64,000 nucleotides of DNA from Streptomyces lacrimifluminis (lineage in GTDB: Bacteria; Actinomycetota; Actinomycetes; Streptomycetales; Streptomycetaceae): assembly GCF_014646095.1 (NCBI RefSeq), contig NZ_BMMU01000016.1, positions 120,017-184,016 of the forward strand, read 5' to 3'. Under the pieces are notes generated by a model. The model saw nothing but the letters and a program-made list of their open reading frames with translations. It did not search any database and was not told where the DNA came from. The translations under genes and the position numbers were made by a program. Below, piece by piece: positions 1 through 8,518 of this stretch (position 1 is the first letter of the stretch; each line of letters starts with the position of its first letter).

Positions 1-999
1 GTCGTAACCCAGCACACGATGCCCTCGTACGACGCTCACGACCAGGTCGTCCGTCTCGCGCGGGCCCTTGCCCACCTCGGCCTTTATGACCGGCCGTTCG
101 ATGATGTCGAGCCCACTGCCCTGCTGGATCAGGTCCTCCATGACCATGCCGGCGGCAGGGCTGAGCACGGACAGCCCGAGCAGGCGGCCGGCCGCGCTCG
201 CACTCGTGATGACGGCATCGGCGCCGGACTGCTTGAGCAGCGGCGCGTTCTCCTCCTCGCGCACGGCGGCCACGATCTTGGCGGTGCGGTTGAGCTGCCG
301 GGCCGTCAGGGTGACGAGGACGGCCGTGTCGTCCCGCTGGGTGGCGATGATGATCTGCCGCGCCTTCTGCAGCTCGGCCCGCAGCAGCACGTCGCTGCGC
401 GTGGCGTCGCCGACCACTCCGGCGTACCCCTCTGCGGTGGCCGCGTCCACGGCCTTGGCGCTGGGGTCGACGACCACGACCTGTTCCTTCTTCAGCCCGG
501 TGACACAGACGGTCTGCACGGCCGACCGCCCCTTGGTCCCGAACCCGATGACAACGGTGTGGTCTCGCAAGGCCGCCCTCCAGCGGTTCTGCCGCCACTC
601 CTCACGGGTGCGCTCCGTGAGGACTTCGAGAGTCGTGCCGACCAGGATGATCAGGAAGAGCACGCGCAGCGGTGTGATGACGAAGATGTTGGTGAACCGG
701 GCGGCGTCGCTGACGGGCGCGATGTCGCCGTACCCGGTGGTGGAGAGGGTGACAGTGGCGTAGTAGAAGGAGTCGAGAAGGTCGACGGAACCGTCGGAGT
801 TGTCGTTGTAGCCGTCGTGGTCGACATAGACGATGAGGGCGGTCCCGACCAGCACCAGCAGCGCCATGGCGACGCGCTTGGCGACCTGACGGAACGGCCG
901 TTCCACCACGGTCCGGGGAAGCTTCACCCGATGGGTCACCAGATGTTCGTCCGCTTGGCGGGCGATGGCGTCATGACCCGGCAGTTTCACGTGAAACAT
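1..999 (-). CDS. Potassium channel with NAD-binding (RCK/TrkA-N) domain, C-terminus cut by window edge
   Basis: The gene reads leftward and runs off the left edge, so only about 333 codons are present. The protein starts with a cytoplasmic segment and a first membrane helix (about residues 43-60). A pore loop with the K+ selectivity filter TTGYGD follows at residues 87-92, then a second helix. After that comes a Rossmann RCK domain with the nucleotide motif VVIGFGTKG and an acidic residue at the end of the second strand (VVVVDPS). This is the two-helix channel plus TrkA-N layout of ligand-gated bacterial K+ channels of the inner membrane. The ATG at 999 sits directly against GGAGG, while GTG at 990 lies 9 nt from it, so the start may be GTG. 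Either way a perfect parS site overlaps the first codons. The family call is firm; the physiological role is not known. Confidence 0.9.
   Translation of the reverse strand, partial: MFHVKLPGHDAIARQADEHLVTHRVKLPRTVVERPFRQVAKRVAMALLVLVGTALIVYVDHDGYNDNSDGSVDLLDSFYYATVTLSTTGYGDIAPVSDAARFTNIFVITPLRVLFLIILVGTTLEVLTERTREEWRQNRWRAALRDHTVVIGFGTKGRSAVQTVCVTGLKKEQVVVVDPSAKAVDAATAEGYAGVVGDATRSDVLLRAELQKARQIIIATQRDDTAVLVTLTARQLNRTAKIVAAVREEENAPLLKQSGADAVITSASAAGRLLGLSVLSPAAGMVMEDLIQQGSGLDIIERPVIKAEVGKGPRETDDLVVSVVRGHRVLGYD
984..997. other. parS: parS centromere site (perfect)
   Basis: The sequence is the perfect palindrome GTTTCACGTGAAAC, identical to the Streptomyces ParB-binding parS consensus. It lies in the first codons of the K+ channel gene and is 43 bp from a second copy. 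In Streptomyces, parS sites cluster around oriC and seed the ParB segregation complex. Confidence 0.93.
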
Positions 1000-1039
1000 C
1001 CTCCAATGTCACCGGGGTGGCCGCCGCTGCGATCCGAAT

Positions 1040-1053
1040 GTTTCACGTGAAAC
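1040..1053. other. parS: parS centromere site (perfect), overlaps the moeA stop codon
   Basis: This is a second perfect GTTTCACGTGAAAC. The TGA stop of moeA lies inside it, so the last residues of MoeA (CFT) are encoded by the centromere site. Together with the copy at 984 it forms a close pair. Confidence 0.93.
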
Positions 1054-2485
1054 ACTCCCCGGCTTCGGTGGCCGCAGCCCAGGGCAGGTCGAGCAGCTCC
1101 AGTTCCTGACCGGCTCGCGCACCGCCCGGAGGTACGACCGCGAGGGCCTCGGCCGCCGCGATGCCGCGCAGCATGGCCGGCCCGTTGTAGTGCAGCGGCA
1201 CGGCCCGGTCGCCGCGCACGACGACGGGGACGAGCCGGGTGTCGTGCGGGTGCCCGTGCACCTCGTCCTTGAGGGGCAGCGTGTACGACTCCGGCGCCGC
1301 CCGTCCCGCGAGGGTCCGCAGCAGGGGCTCGGCAAGGGTGAGCAGCCCGGAGACGGCCGCCAGCGGGTTGCCGGGCAGCCCGACGAGGTGCTGGTTCTCC
1401 TTCAGCCGGGCCAGCAGCATGGGGTGGCCGGGGCGCACCTGGACGCCGTGCACGAGCAGTTCGGCGTCGAGGCGGCGCAGCGTGGGGTGGACGTGGTCGA
1501 CGGGTCCGGCGGCGGTGCCTCCGGTGGTGACGACGATCTCGGCGGGGGAGTTTTTCAGCGCCTCGTAGAGCGCGTCGGCGTCGTCCCCGAGCCTGCGTAC
1601 AGCGATGACGTCGGCGCCGAGCGAGCGCAGCCAGGGCGGCAGCATCGGGCCGAGCGCATCCCGGATCAGACCGTCGTGCGGCAGCCCTTCGGTGAGCAGC
1701 TCGTCGCCCAGGACAAGGACTTCGGCCCGGGGCCGGGGGATCGCAGCGAGGGTGTCGTACCCGGCGGCTGCCGCGAGCCCGAGCACGGCCGGGGTGACGA
1801 AGGTGCCGGCCGGCAGCAGTTGGTCGCCGGAGCGGCACTCCTGGCCGCGCGGACGGATGTCCTGGCCGTGGCTCATCTCCCGGATCGGGTGCAGCCGGCC
1901 CTTGTCGTCCGTGCGGCCGTGCTCGCCGCGCAGTACGGCGGTCGTGTCGTACGGGATGCGGGCGCCCGTCGCGATCCGCACCGCGTCGCCGTCGGTGAGC
2001 GGCTCGGGCTGCGCGTGCCCGGCGAGGACACCGGCCTCGCGCACGTCCCAGGGGCCGGGGCCGGCCACCGCCCAGCCGTCCATCGCGGACGTGTCGAAGG
2101 AGGGGAGGTCGGTCAGCGCCGTGAGCGGGGCGGCGAGGACCAGGCCGAGGGCGCCGTCCAGAGGGACGGACACGGGGGGCGAGGCAGTACGGGGGACCCG
2201 GCGGGCGGCGCGCTCGGCGATGACGCGGGCCTGGGGCCACGGGGTGGCACGGGGGCGTTCGGGGGCGGGCGCAGGGGTGGGGCCCGGGCGGGTGCCGGGG
2301 CTGTCGTTGTCGGCGTCCACGTCGTAGACGCCCTCCCCGCCGGGGGCCGGTACCGCCGAGCCCGCAGAGGTCGGCCCGAGGCCCTGCCCGCCGCGGCCCG
2401 TGCCGCTGCCGTTGCCATTGCCTTCGTTCACGAGGGCGAGCGCCTCCTCGGCGCCGAGGTCGTCCAGGTCGCTGCGGGCGGTCAT
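1043..2485 (-). CDS. moeA: Molybdopterin molybdenumtransferase MoeA
   Basis: MoeA inserts molybdate into adenylylated molybdopterin, the last step of molybdenum cofactor synthesis. The 480-residue protein has the MoeA N-terminal motif FDTSAMDGWAV. Next comes the MoCF-binding domain with VLGDELL and the phosphate-binding segment TTGGTAAG, then PGNPLAA and a C-terminal beta-barrel domain. A low-complexity Gly/Pro-rich stretch of about 80 residues precedes the conserved part. That is longer than typical MoeA, so a later start cannot be excluded. The ATG at 2485 overlaps the stop of the upstream mobA-like gene (ATGA), which implies translational coupling and a shared operon for cofactor synthesis. 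Confidence 0.9.
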   Translation of the reverse strand: MTARSDLDDLGAEEALALVNEGNGNGSGTGRGGQGLGPTSAGSAVPAPGGEGVYDVDADNDSPGTRPGPTPAPAPERPRATPWPQARVIAERAARRVPRTASPPVSVPLDGALGLVLAAPLTALTDLPSFDTSAMDGWAVAGPGPWDVREAGVLAGHAQPEPLTDGDAVRIATGARIPYDTTAVLRGEHGRTDDKGRLHPIREMSHGQDIRPRGQECRSGDQLLPAGTFVTPAVLGLAAAAGYDTLAAIPRPRAEVLVLGDELLTEGLPHDGLIRDALGPMLPPWLRSLGADVIAVRRLGDDADALYEALKNSPAEIVVTTGGTAAGPVDHVHPTLRRLDAELLVHGVQVRPGHPMLLARLKENQHLVGLPGNPLAAVSGLLTLAEPLLRTLAGRAAPESYTLPLKDEVHGHPHDTRLVPVVVRGDRAVPLHYNGPAMLRGIAAAEALAVVPPGGARAGQELELLDLPWAAATEAGECFT

Positions 2486-3402
2486 CCGGCGTCCGGACGG
2501 CTGTCGGTGGCCTTGCCGCCCGTACCGTCGGCGGTCGCCGCCTCGTCGGCCCAGCGCAGGGCGAGGGCGACCGCCTTGCGGGTGGCCTCGGCGACCGCCT
2601 CCGGGCCGCCCCCGGCACGGCCCGCCGCGTACCCGACGAGGAACGTCGTCAGGGGGGCGGCCGGCCTGGCCACCGAGTGCGCGGCGTCGCGGGCGAGGTC
2701 CAGGAGGAGGTCGGTGTCGACGTCCAGGTCGATGCCCAGTTCGTCCTTGGCTGCGGAAATCCATTCGTCCAACACGTGCCCATGCTCCCTGATGCGTGCT
2801 CTGGCGGCGGCGATGTCGTCCCAGGTGTCGCAGTCGAAGGACGCGACGGGGTCGGACACACGGGTGAGTTCGAGCGCGGCGGTCAGCCGGCGCAGCGGCA
2901 GGCCGGTGAGGCCGCCGTGTTCGAGAGCGAGGGCGTCCAGCTCCCGGCGCAGCGCGGACGCCCGGTACGCGGCCACGAGCGGCTGGTCCCGGCCACCGGT
3001 GTCGGTGAGGAGCGCGCCCTCGGCGCCGCTCGTCCGCAGGGTGTCGAGGAGCCGTCGTACCGTCGCCGGTCCGAGGAACGGAAGATCGGCGGAGAGTACG
3101 ACGACGTGCTCGGCGCCGGTGTGCCGCAGGCCCGCGTCGAGCGCGGCGACGGGTCCCCCGCCCGGCGGGTCCTCGTGGGCCCAGGTGACGGGCCGTGCGG
3201 TGGGCCGGGAGCCTGCCACGGCCACGGTGGTGCCGGCGTCGGCGCAGGCGGCGAGCACCCGGTCGAGCAGCGCGCGCCCGCCCACCCGCACGGCGGGTTT
3301 GTCGGCGCCGCCGAGCCGCCGGGCGGCCCCGCCCGCGAGCACCACGGCGTCATAGCCGTCGGCGCCGGGGGGCCCTGAGGGCTGGGGCTCGTAGGCGGTC
3401 AC
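2482..3402 (-). CDS. MobA-like nucleotidyltransferase with C-terminal DUF6457 domain
   Basis: The N-terminal part (about residues 10-195) is an NTP-transferase domain with the MobA signature LAGGAARRLGGADK. A later Asp in SADLPFL probably binds metal. MobA-type enzymes attach GMP (or CMP) to molybdopterin. The remaining roughly 95 residues form a small helical domain that I recognise as the DUF6457 type often fused or adjacent to MobA in actinobacteria. The GTG start at 3402 abuts GGAGG closely; no better start fits the conserved LAGG motif. The gene overlaps moeA by 4 nt, which supports a role in molybdenum cofactor maturation. Confidence 0.82.
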   Translation of the reverse strand: MTAYEPQPSGPPGADGYDAVVLAGGAARRLGGADKPAVRVGGRALLDRVLAACADAGTTVAVAGSRPTARPVTWAHEDPPGGGPVAALDAGLRHTGAEHVVVLSADLPFLGPATVRRLLDTLRTSGAEGALLTDTGGRDQPLVAAYRASALRRELDALALEHGGLTGLPLRRLTAALELTRVSDPVASFDCDTWDDIAAARARIREHGHVLDEWISAAKDELGIDLDVDTDLLLDLARDAAHSVARPAAPLTTFLVGYAAGRAGGGPEAVAEATRKAVALALRWADEAATADGTGGKATDSRPDAG

Positions 3403-3457
3403 CCTCCGAGTATGCGGGCCGCCGCCGATCACAGGGAACGTGCGCGCGCCACCCTGG

Positions 3458-4789
3458 TCACAGCGTGCGCAGCAGCACCGCCGGCTGTTCGACGCAGTCC
3501 GCCACATAACGCAGGAAACCGCCCGCCGTACCGCCGTCGCACACCCGGTGGTCGAAGGTGAACGACAGCTGGACGACCTGGCGCACGGCCAGTTCACCCT
3601 CGTGCACCCACGGCTTGGGGACGATCCGGCCGACGCCGAGCATGGCCGCCTCCGGGTGGTTGAGGATCGGTGTGGATCCGTCGACGCCGAACACGCCGTA
3701 GTTGTTCAACGTGAAGGTCCCGCCGGTGAGTTCGGCGGGCGTGAGGGTGCCGGTCCGGGCCGCCTCGGTCAGCCGCGCGATCTCCGCGCTCAGCGCCTCG
3801 GCGTTCCTGGTGTGCGCGTCCCGTACGACGGGGACGACGAGCCCGCGTTCGGTCTGTGCGGCGAAGCCGAGGTGGACGCGGTCGAGCCGGACGATCTCCC
3901 TGGCCTCCAGGTCGACCGTGGAGTTCAGCTCGGGGTACCGGGCGAGAGCGGCGGCGCAGATACGGGCGAAGAGGGCGAGGAGGGAGATCTTCGGGCCACC
4001 GCCCCCGTTCATCAGCACGCGCGTGTGCATCAGTTCCGTCGCGTCGGCGTCCACCCAGCAGGTCGCGTCCGGGATCTCGCGTCGGCTGCGGGAGAGCTTG
4101 TCGGCGACGGCACCGCGGATGCCCTTGAGGGGGACGCGCGTGCCCTCGGCCGGGGCGGCGGTGGCGGGCGCGGCAGACTCCGGAGCCGCGGTCGGGGCCG
4201 GGGGCCCGGGTCGCGTGGCACCGGCGCGCAGAGCGAGCTCGACGTCGGCGCGCAGGATCAGTCCGTCGGGCCCGGAGCCCGCCAACTCCCGCAGATCCAG
4301 GCCGTTCTCCCGGGCGAGCCTGCGCACGAGCGGCGAGATGACCGGTACGGGGCCGTCGACGCGGGCCGGGGTGGGGGCGGGGGCCTGGACGCCGCCCGTG
4401 CCCTTGAGAGCTTTCGGAGCGGCGGGAGCCGCCTGTTCCCGCCGTACCCTCCGTCGCCGGGCGGGCGCCTCCGACGTGCCGTATCCCACGAGCACGTTCC
4501 CGGAGCCCTCGGCCGCGTCACCGGCGGGGTCGGGGTGGGCCGGTGTCCCGACGGCCACCGTCACCAGGGGAGACCCGACGGGGAGTTCGGTGCCCTCCTC
4601 GCCGAAGCGGGCGGTGACGACACCGCCGTAGGGACACGGCACGTCGACCATCGCCTTGGCCGTCTCGACCTCGACCACCGGCTGGTCGACGGCGACGACC
4701 TCGCCGACCTCGACCAGCCAGCGCACGATCAACGCCTCGGTGAGCCCCTCGCCGAGGTCGGGGAGCCTGAACTCCAGTACCTGTGCCAT
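3458..4789 (-). CDS. bkdC: Branched-chain 2-oxoacid dehydrogenase E2 (dihydrolipoyl acyltransferase)
   Basis: E2 is the lipoyl-bearing acyltransferase core of the branched-chain 2-oxoacid dehydrogenase complex. It makes isobutyryl-, isovaleryl- and 2-methylbutyryl-CoA, the starters for branched fatty acids and polyketides. Residues 1-80 are a lipoyl domain with the modified lysine in ETAKAMVDV. An Ala/Pro-rich linker and a peripheral-subunit-binding domain (about 150-185) follow. The catalytic domain ends with the active-site motif DHRVCDGG, where the His and Asp are conserved. The protein has 443 residues, normal for a one-lipoyl E2. The ATG overlaps the E1beta stop (ATGA), so the E1alpha-E1beta-E2 operon is translationally coupled. 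Confidence 0.93.
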   Translation of the reverse strand: MAQVLEFRLPDLGEGLTEALIVRWLVEVGEVVAVDQPVVEVETAKAMVDVPCPYGGVVTARFGEEGTELPVGSPLVTVAVGTPAHPDPAGDAAEGSGNVLVGYGTSEAPARRRRVRREQAAPAAPKALKGTGGVQAPAPTPARVDGPVPVISPLVRRLARENGLDLRELAGSGPDGLILRADVELALRAGATRPGPPAPTAAPESAAPATAAPAEGTRVPLKGIRGAVADKLSRSRREIPDATCWVDADATELMHTRVLMNGGGGPKISLLALFARICAAALARYPELNSTVDLEAREIVRLDRVHLGFAAQTERGLVVPVVRDAHTRNAEALSAEIARLTEAARTGTLTPAELTGGTFTLNNYGVFGVDGSTPILNHPEAAMLGVGRIVPKPWVHEGELAVRQVVQLSFTFDHRVCDGGTAGGFLRYVADCVEQPAVLLRTL

Positions 4790-5784
4790 CAGCGTTCCGC
4801 CTCCCACTGCAGCCGTCCCACGGCGTCCAGCACACGGTCGACACCGGGCAGGTGGTGCCGCTCCAGCATCGGCGGCGGATACGGGATGTCGAACCCGGCG
4901 ACGCGCAGGACCGGCGCCTCCAGATGGTGGAAGCAGCGTTCCATGACACGGGCCGCGATCTCCCCGCCGGGGCCGCCGAAACCGCCCGACTCGTGCACGA
5001 CGAGGGCCCGCCCGGTCCGCCGTACCGAGGCGCACACCGTCTCGTCGTCGAACGGGACCAGGGAACGCAGGTCGACGACCTCCAGGTCCCAGCCCTCCGC
5101 CTCCGCCGCCTCCAGGCAGACGGGCAGCGACGGCCCGTACGTGATGAGCGTGGCGCTGCGGCCCGGGCGCCGTACCACCGCGCGTCCGATCGGTTCAACG
5201 GCCGACGGCTCGTCCGGGTTCCAGGAGTCCTTCGACCAGTACAGGCGCTTGGGCTCCAGGAAGACCACCGGGTCGTCGGAGGCGATGGCGGCCCGCAACA
5301 GGCCGTACGCGTCGGCGACCGTGGCGGGTGTGACGACGTGGAGTCCCGGGGTCGCCATGTAGTACGCCTCGGAGGAGTCGCTGTGGTGTTCGACGCCGCC
5401 GATACCGCCCCCGTAGGGCACCCGGACGGTGATCGGCAGGGGCATGGCCCCGCGCGTGCGGTTGCGCATCCGGGAGACGTGCGAGATCAGCTGCTCGAAC
5501 GCGGGATAGGCGAACGCGTCGAACTGCATCTCCACGACCGGGCGCAGCCCGTACATGGCCATGCCGACGGCCGCCCCGAGGATGCCCGCCTCGGCCAGCG
5601 GGGTGTCCGTGCAGCGGTCCTCGCCGAACTCCTTGGCGAGCCCGTCGGTGACCCGGAAGACCCCGCCGAGGGTGCCGACGTCCTCACCCATGACGTGCAC
5701 GGTGGGGTCGGCGGCCATGGCGTCGCGCATCGCGCGCGTGAGGGCCTGCGCCATGGTGGCGGGCTTGAGGGCGACGGTGGTCAT
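4789..5784 (-). CDS. bkdB: Branched-chain 2-oxoacid dehydrogenase E1 beta subunit
   Basis: This 331-residue protein is a transketolase-like E1beta subunit. It has the Pyr domain motif GEDVGTLGGVFRVT near residue 33, PLAEAGI, and the GIGGVEHHSDSSEA segment, then a C-terminal transketolase domain (VVDLRSLVPFD). With E1alpha it forms the thiamine-diphosphate decarboxylase of the Bkd complex. ATG at 5784 overlaps the E1alpha stop in an ATGA, and its own stop overlaps the E2 start the same way. The pairing with E2 and an Lrp-type regulator favours branched-chain oxoacids over pyruvate as substrate. Confidence 0.93.
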   Translation of the reverse strand: MTTVALKPATMAQALTRAMRDAMAADPTVHVMGEDVGTLGGVFRVTDGLAKEFGEDRCTDTPLAEAGILGAAVGMAMYGLRPVVEMQFDAFAYPAFEQLISHVSRMRNRTRGAMPLPITVRVPYGGGIGGVEHHSDSSEAYYMATPGLHVVTPATVADAYGLLRAAIASDDPVVFLEPKRLYWSKDSWNPDEPSAVEPIGRAVVRRPGRSATLITYGPSLPVCLEAAEAEGWDLEVVDLRSLVPFDDETVCASVRRTGRALVVHESGGFGGPGGEIAARVMERCFHHLEAPVLRVAGFDIPYPPPMLERHHLPGVDRVLDAVGRLQWEAER

Positions 5785-6917
5785 CAGTGCGTCCCCTCCG
5801 CCTCGGCCTCGAGCTCGGCCCGCAACTGGGCCCGCTGCTCGCGCAGTTGGGGGGTGGGCTCGGCGTACACCTGGGCGAACAGGTCCATCGGGTCGAGCTC
5901 CGGGTCCTGGTTCATACGGGCACGCAGGTCGGCGGCGAGCGTCTCGGCGTCCTCGCGCGCGGCCCTGATGCCGTCCTCGTCGAGCAGCCCGCGCGCGGTG
6001 AGCTCCTTCTCCAGGAGGTCGATCGGGTCGTGCTCGCGCCAGGCGGTGACCTCGGCGTCGGTGCGGTAGCGCTTGTCGTCGTCGGCGTTGGTGTGCGCCT
6101 CCACGCGGTAGGTCACCGCCTCGACGAGCGTGGGACCACCGCCCGCGCGCGCGTGGCGTACGGCTTCGCTCAGCACGTCGTACATGGCGACCGCGTCGTT
6201 GCCGTCGACCAGGCGGCCCGGCATCCCGTAGCCGACGGCCTTGTGGGCCAGCGACGGGGCGGCGGTCTGCTTGGCGAGGGGCACGGAGATCGCGAAGCCG
6301 TTGTTCTGGACCAGGAAGACGACCGGCGCCTGCCACACGGCGGCGAAGTTCAGCGCCTCGTGGAAGTCGCCCTCGCTGGTGCCGCCGTCGCCGACCATGG
6401 CCAGCGCGACCACGTCGTCGCCCTTGAGGCGGGCGGCGTGCGCGAGCCCCACGGCGTGCGGCAGCTGCGTCGCGAGCGGGGTGCACAGGGGCGCCACCCG
6501 GTGCTCACGCGGGTTGTACCCGGTGTGCCAGTCGCCGCGCAGCAGCGTCAGTGCCTGTACGGGGTCCACGCCGCGGGCGACCACGGCGAGCGTGTCCCGG
6601 TAGCTGGGGAAGAGCCAGTCGCGGTCCTCCAGGACGAGCGCGGCGGCCACCTCGCAGGCCTCCTGGCCGACGCTGGAGGGGTACACGGCGAGCCGGCCCT
6701 GCTTGGTGAGCGCGGTGGCCTGCGCGTTGTACCTGCGCCCGCGCACCAGCTGCGCGTACAGCCGGCGCAGCAGCCCGGGGTCCGCCTGCGCCGCCGCCTC
6801 GGTGCCGAGGACGCGGTACGGAGCCGCGTCGGGCAGCAGCGGCGCGGGGTCGGTACGGGGTTGCCAGGCGGGCGGCGGCGTGGGCCGGTATGCGCCCCGC
6901 TGCTCCATGACCGTCAT
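5784..6917 (-). CDS. bkdA: Branched-chain 2-oxoacid dehydrogenase E1 alpha subunit
   Basis: E1alpha binds thiamine diphosphate and decarboxylates branched-chain 2-oxoacids. The 377-residue protein carries the full ThDP/Mg motif GDGGTSEGDFHEALN about 30 residues before QNNGFAISV, and the phosphorylation-loop-like EAHTNADDDKRYR. The start ATG at 6917 has GGAGG-type sequence upstream. It is the first gene of the leftward bkd operon and is divergent from bkdR. The 175-bp spacer holds a PaaR-like palindrome and a long inverted repeat, both candidates for control of this operon. Confidence 0.93.
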   Translation of the reverse strand: MTVMEQRGAYRPTPPPAWQPRTDPAPLLPDAAPYRVLGTEAAAQADPGLLRRLYAQLVRGRRYNAQATALTKQGRLAVYPSSVGQEACEVAAALVLEDRDWLFPSYRDTLAVVARGVDPVQALTLLRGDWHTGYNPREHRVAPLCTPLATQLPHAVGLAHAARLKGDDVVALAMVGDGGTSEGDFHEALNFAAVWQAPVVFLVQNNGFAISVPLAKQTAAPSLAHKAVGYGMPGRLVDGNDAVAMYDVLSEAVRHARAGGGPTLVEAVTYRVEAHTNADDDKRYRTDAEVTAWREHDPIDLLEKELTARGLLDEDGIRAAREDAETLAADLRARMNQDPELDPMDLFAQVYAEPTPQLREQRAQLRAELEAEAEGTH

Positions 6918-6977
6918 GACGGCACCTCCTCGTGGGAGACGGCTCCGGGCGCGCCACGGATGTGACTCGCCTCACCT

Positions 6978-6991
6978 ACCGATTGTTCGGT
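6978..6991. promoter_or_regulatory. Palindromic operator ACCGATTGTTCGGT, PaaR-like
   Basis: The site matches ACCGNNNNNNCGGT and shares its half-sites with two others at 10086 and 14953. It lies 61 bp upstream of the bkdA start, in the bkdA-bkdR spacer. The centre is TG where the other two have CG, so it may be a weaker site of the same TetR-type regulator. Confidence 0.5.
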
Positions 6992-7020
6992 CGCCGGCGC
7001 ATTTTGGCTACAGGCACCGC

Positions 7021-7052
7021 CAGGCTGTGGACAAACGGTTCTCCACAGCCTG
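7021..7052. promoter_or_regulatory. Perfect 11-bp inverted repeat with a DnaA box between bkdA and bkdR
   Basis: The arms are CAGGCTGTGGA (7021-7031) and TCCACAGCCTG (7042-7052), separated by 10 bp. The left arm includes a perfect DnaA box, TGTGGACAA (7026-7034). The repeat lies 40 bp upstream of the bkdR start. It could be an autoregulatory operator for the Lrp-type BkdR, a DnaA-binding site, or both; the sequence alone cannot decide. Confidence 0.5.
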
Positions 7053-7092
7053 AGATGGACGCAGTACGTCCATGGCAGGGAGGCGGGGGGAC

Positions 7093-7590
7093 ATGGCACC
7101 TGAACAAATGGCCGAACGGGCGGAAGGCGGCACCCCGCCGCCCCCTCGTCCGCTGGACGCCATTGATCAGGCCATCCTGCAGATGCTCCAGGCGGACGGC
7201 CGCGCCTCGATCCGTTCCGTGGCCGAACGTGTGCACGTTTCGCGGGCCAACGCCTACGCGCGCATCAACCGACTCATCGAGGACGGCGTGATCCGCGGCT
7301 TCGGCGCCCGCGTGGACCACGAACGCGCCGGACAGGGCACCTCGGCGTACATCACCCTGAAGATCGTCCAGAACTCCTGGCGCACGGTCCGCGAGCAGTT
7401 GAGGCAGCTGCCGGGCGCCGACCACATCGCCCTGGTGGGAGGTGACTTCGACGTGCTCCTGCTGGTCCACACCCCCGACAACAAGGCGCTGCGGGAGCTG
7501 GTCCTGATGCGTCTCCAGGCGATCCCGGAGGTGCTCAGCACGCGCACCCTGCTGGTGTTCGAGGAGGAGGACCTGGGTCCGGAGGCCTGA
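7093..7590 (+). CDS. bkdR: Lrp/AsnC-family regulator of the bkd operon
   Basis: This 165-residue protein has the Lrp/AsnC layout. An N-terminal helix-turn-helix contains DAIDQAILQMLQADGRAS and SRANAYARINRLIEDGVI. A C-terminal RAM/ligand domain contains GGDFDVLLLV. Its divergent position next to bkdABC identifies it as the likely local regulator (BkdR), which would sense branched-chain amino acids or oxoacids. ATG at 7093 is preferred because GGGGGGA lies just upstream. An in-frame ATG at 7072 lacks a ribosome binding site. An acidic tail (FEEEDL) ends the protein. Confidence 0.9.
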   Translation: MAPEQMAERAEGGTPPPPRPLDAIDQAILQMLQADGRASIRSVAERVHVSRANAYARINRLIEDGVIRGFGARVDHERAGQGTSAYITLKIVQNSWRTVREQLRQLPGADHIALVGGDFDVLLLVHTPDNKALRELVLMRLQAIPEVLSTRTLLVFEEEDLGPEA

Positions 7591-7927
7591 GCCACCGTTC
7601 CTTGGCCTGAGCGGGAGGGCGCGCGCTCAGTCCCAGCGCCCCGAAGGGTCTTGGGCGAGCCGGTCCCCGGCGGGCACGGATCCGGGGACCGGCTCGACAC
7701 ACGCCCTGTTCACGGTCCGGGCCGGAGGCCGCCCTTGAACGCAGCAGCCCTGCGTGAACTGGCGTGGCCGGCGTCCCGGTCGCACGGCCTGTCGGCCCGA
7801 CCGGGCCGGGACGCAGCAAGCCCGCAAACGGACGAGCACCCGATCGAGCCGATTCGGCCCGTGCGCACTCGCTGTCGAGCGGCTGCCGATCCCCGGAGTC
7901 ACCCCCGGGTCGTCCACGCCGGGGCGC
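7591..7927. other. Intergenic region between convergent bkdR and tetR
   Basis: No convincing gene is present in these 337 bp. A hairpin at 7657-7695 is the only clear element. The two flanking genes converge here, so a shared terminator zone is expected. Confidence 0.6.
7657..7695. terminator. Hairpin terminator between bkdR and tetR
   Basis: A perfect 14-bp stem (GAGCCGGTCCCCGG at 7657-7670 and its complement at 7682-7695) closes an 11-nt loop. There is no U-tract, as is usual for Streptomyces terminators. It may act on both converging genes. Confidence 0.6.
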
Positions 7928-8518
7928 TCACTCCGGGTTGCGCAGCCCTCCGAAGACCAGCCGCACCACCGCGTCGGAGACCTCACGCTCGCCCATGCCG
8001 CGTCCGTCCGGCCGGTACCACTCCACGACCGAGTTGATCATCCCGAAGACGAGCCGCGTCGCGAGCCGTACCTCCACGTCACCGCGGATGTCCCCCTCGG
8101 CGGCTGCCGCCTTGAGCAGGTCGGCGACCCGGTGGTCGAAGTCGCGGCGCCGCTCCAGGGCCCGGCGCTCGGTGTCGGTGTTGCCGCGCACCCGCAGCAG
8201 CAGCGTCACGTACGGAAGCTCGGCGATGAGCACCTCGACCATGCGCCGTACGACGTACTCCAGGCGCCCGGCGGCGGGCCCCACGCGCGCGTGCTCCTCG
8301 TCGAGGATCCCGAAGAGGCCGTCCAGCGCCCGGCTGACGGCCAGGCGCAGCAGCTCCTCCTTGCCGGTGACGTGGTGGTAGATCGACGACTTGGAGATGC
8401 CCGCGGCCCTGGAGAGGTGCTCCATGGAGGTGCCGTCGTAGCCGCGCTCGTTGAACACCTGGACGGCGACCTGGAGCAGCGTCGTCGGGGTGTACGTGTC
8501 GCGCTTGGCGGTGGTCAT
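7928..8518 (-). CDS. TetR-family transcriptional regulator (PaaR-like)
   Basis: The 196-residue protein has a TetR N-terminal HTH (NERGYDGTSMEHLSRAAGI, then SKSSIYHHVTGKEEL) and a helical ligand domain. Its ATG overlaps the stop of the 3-hydroxyacyl-CoA dehydrogenase gene (ATGA), so the two are co-expressed. Because paaN is divergent, the likely role is control of the phenylacetate/acyl-CoA genes, with an acyl- or phenylacetyl-CoA ligand. The palindrome ACCGATCGTTCGGT upstream of the operon fits the core that I recall for the corynebacterial PaaR operator. The ligand and regulon are inferred. Confidence 0.85.
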   Translation of the reverse strand: MTTAKRDTYTPTTLLQVAVQVFNERGYDGTSMEHLSRAAGISKSSIYHHVTGKEELLRLAVSRALDGLFGILDEEHARVGPAAGRLEYVVRRMVEVLIAELPYVTLLLRVRGNTDTERRALERRRDFDHRVADLLKAAAAEGDIRGDVEVRLATRLVFGMINSVVEWYRPDGRGMGEREVSDAVVRLVFGGLRNPE

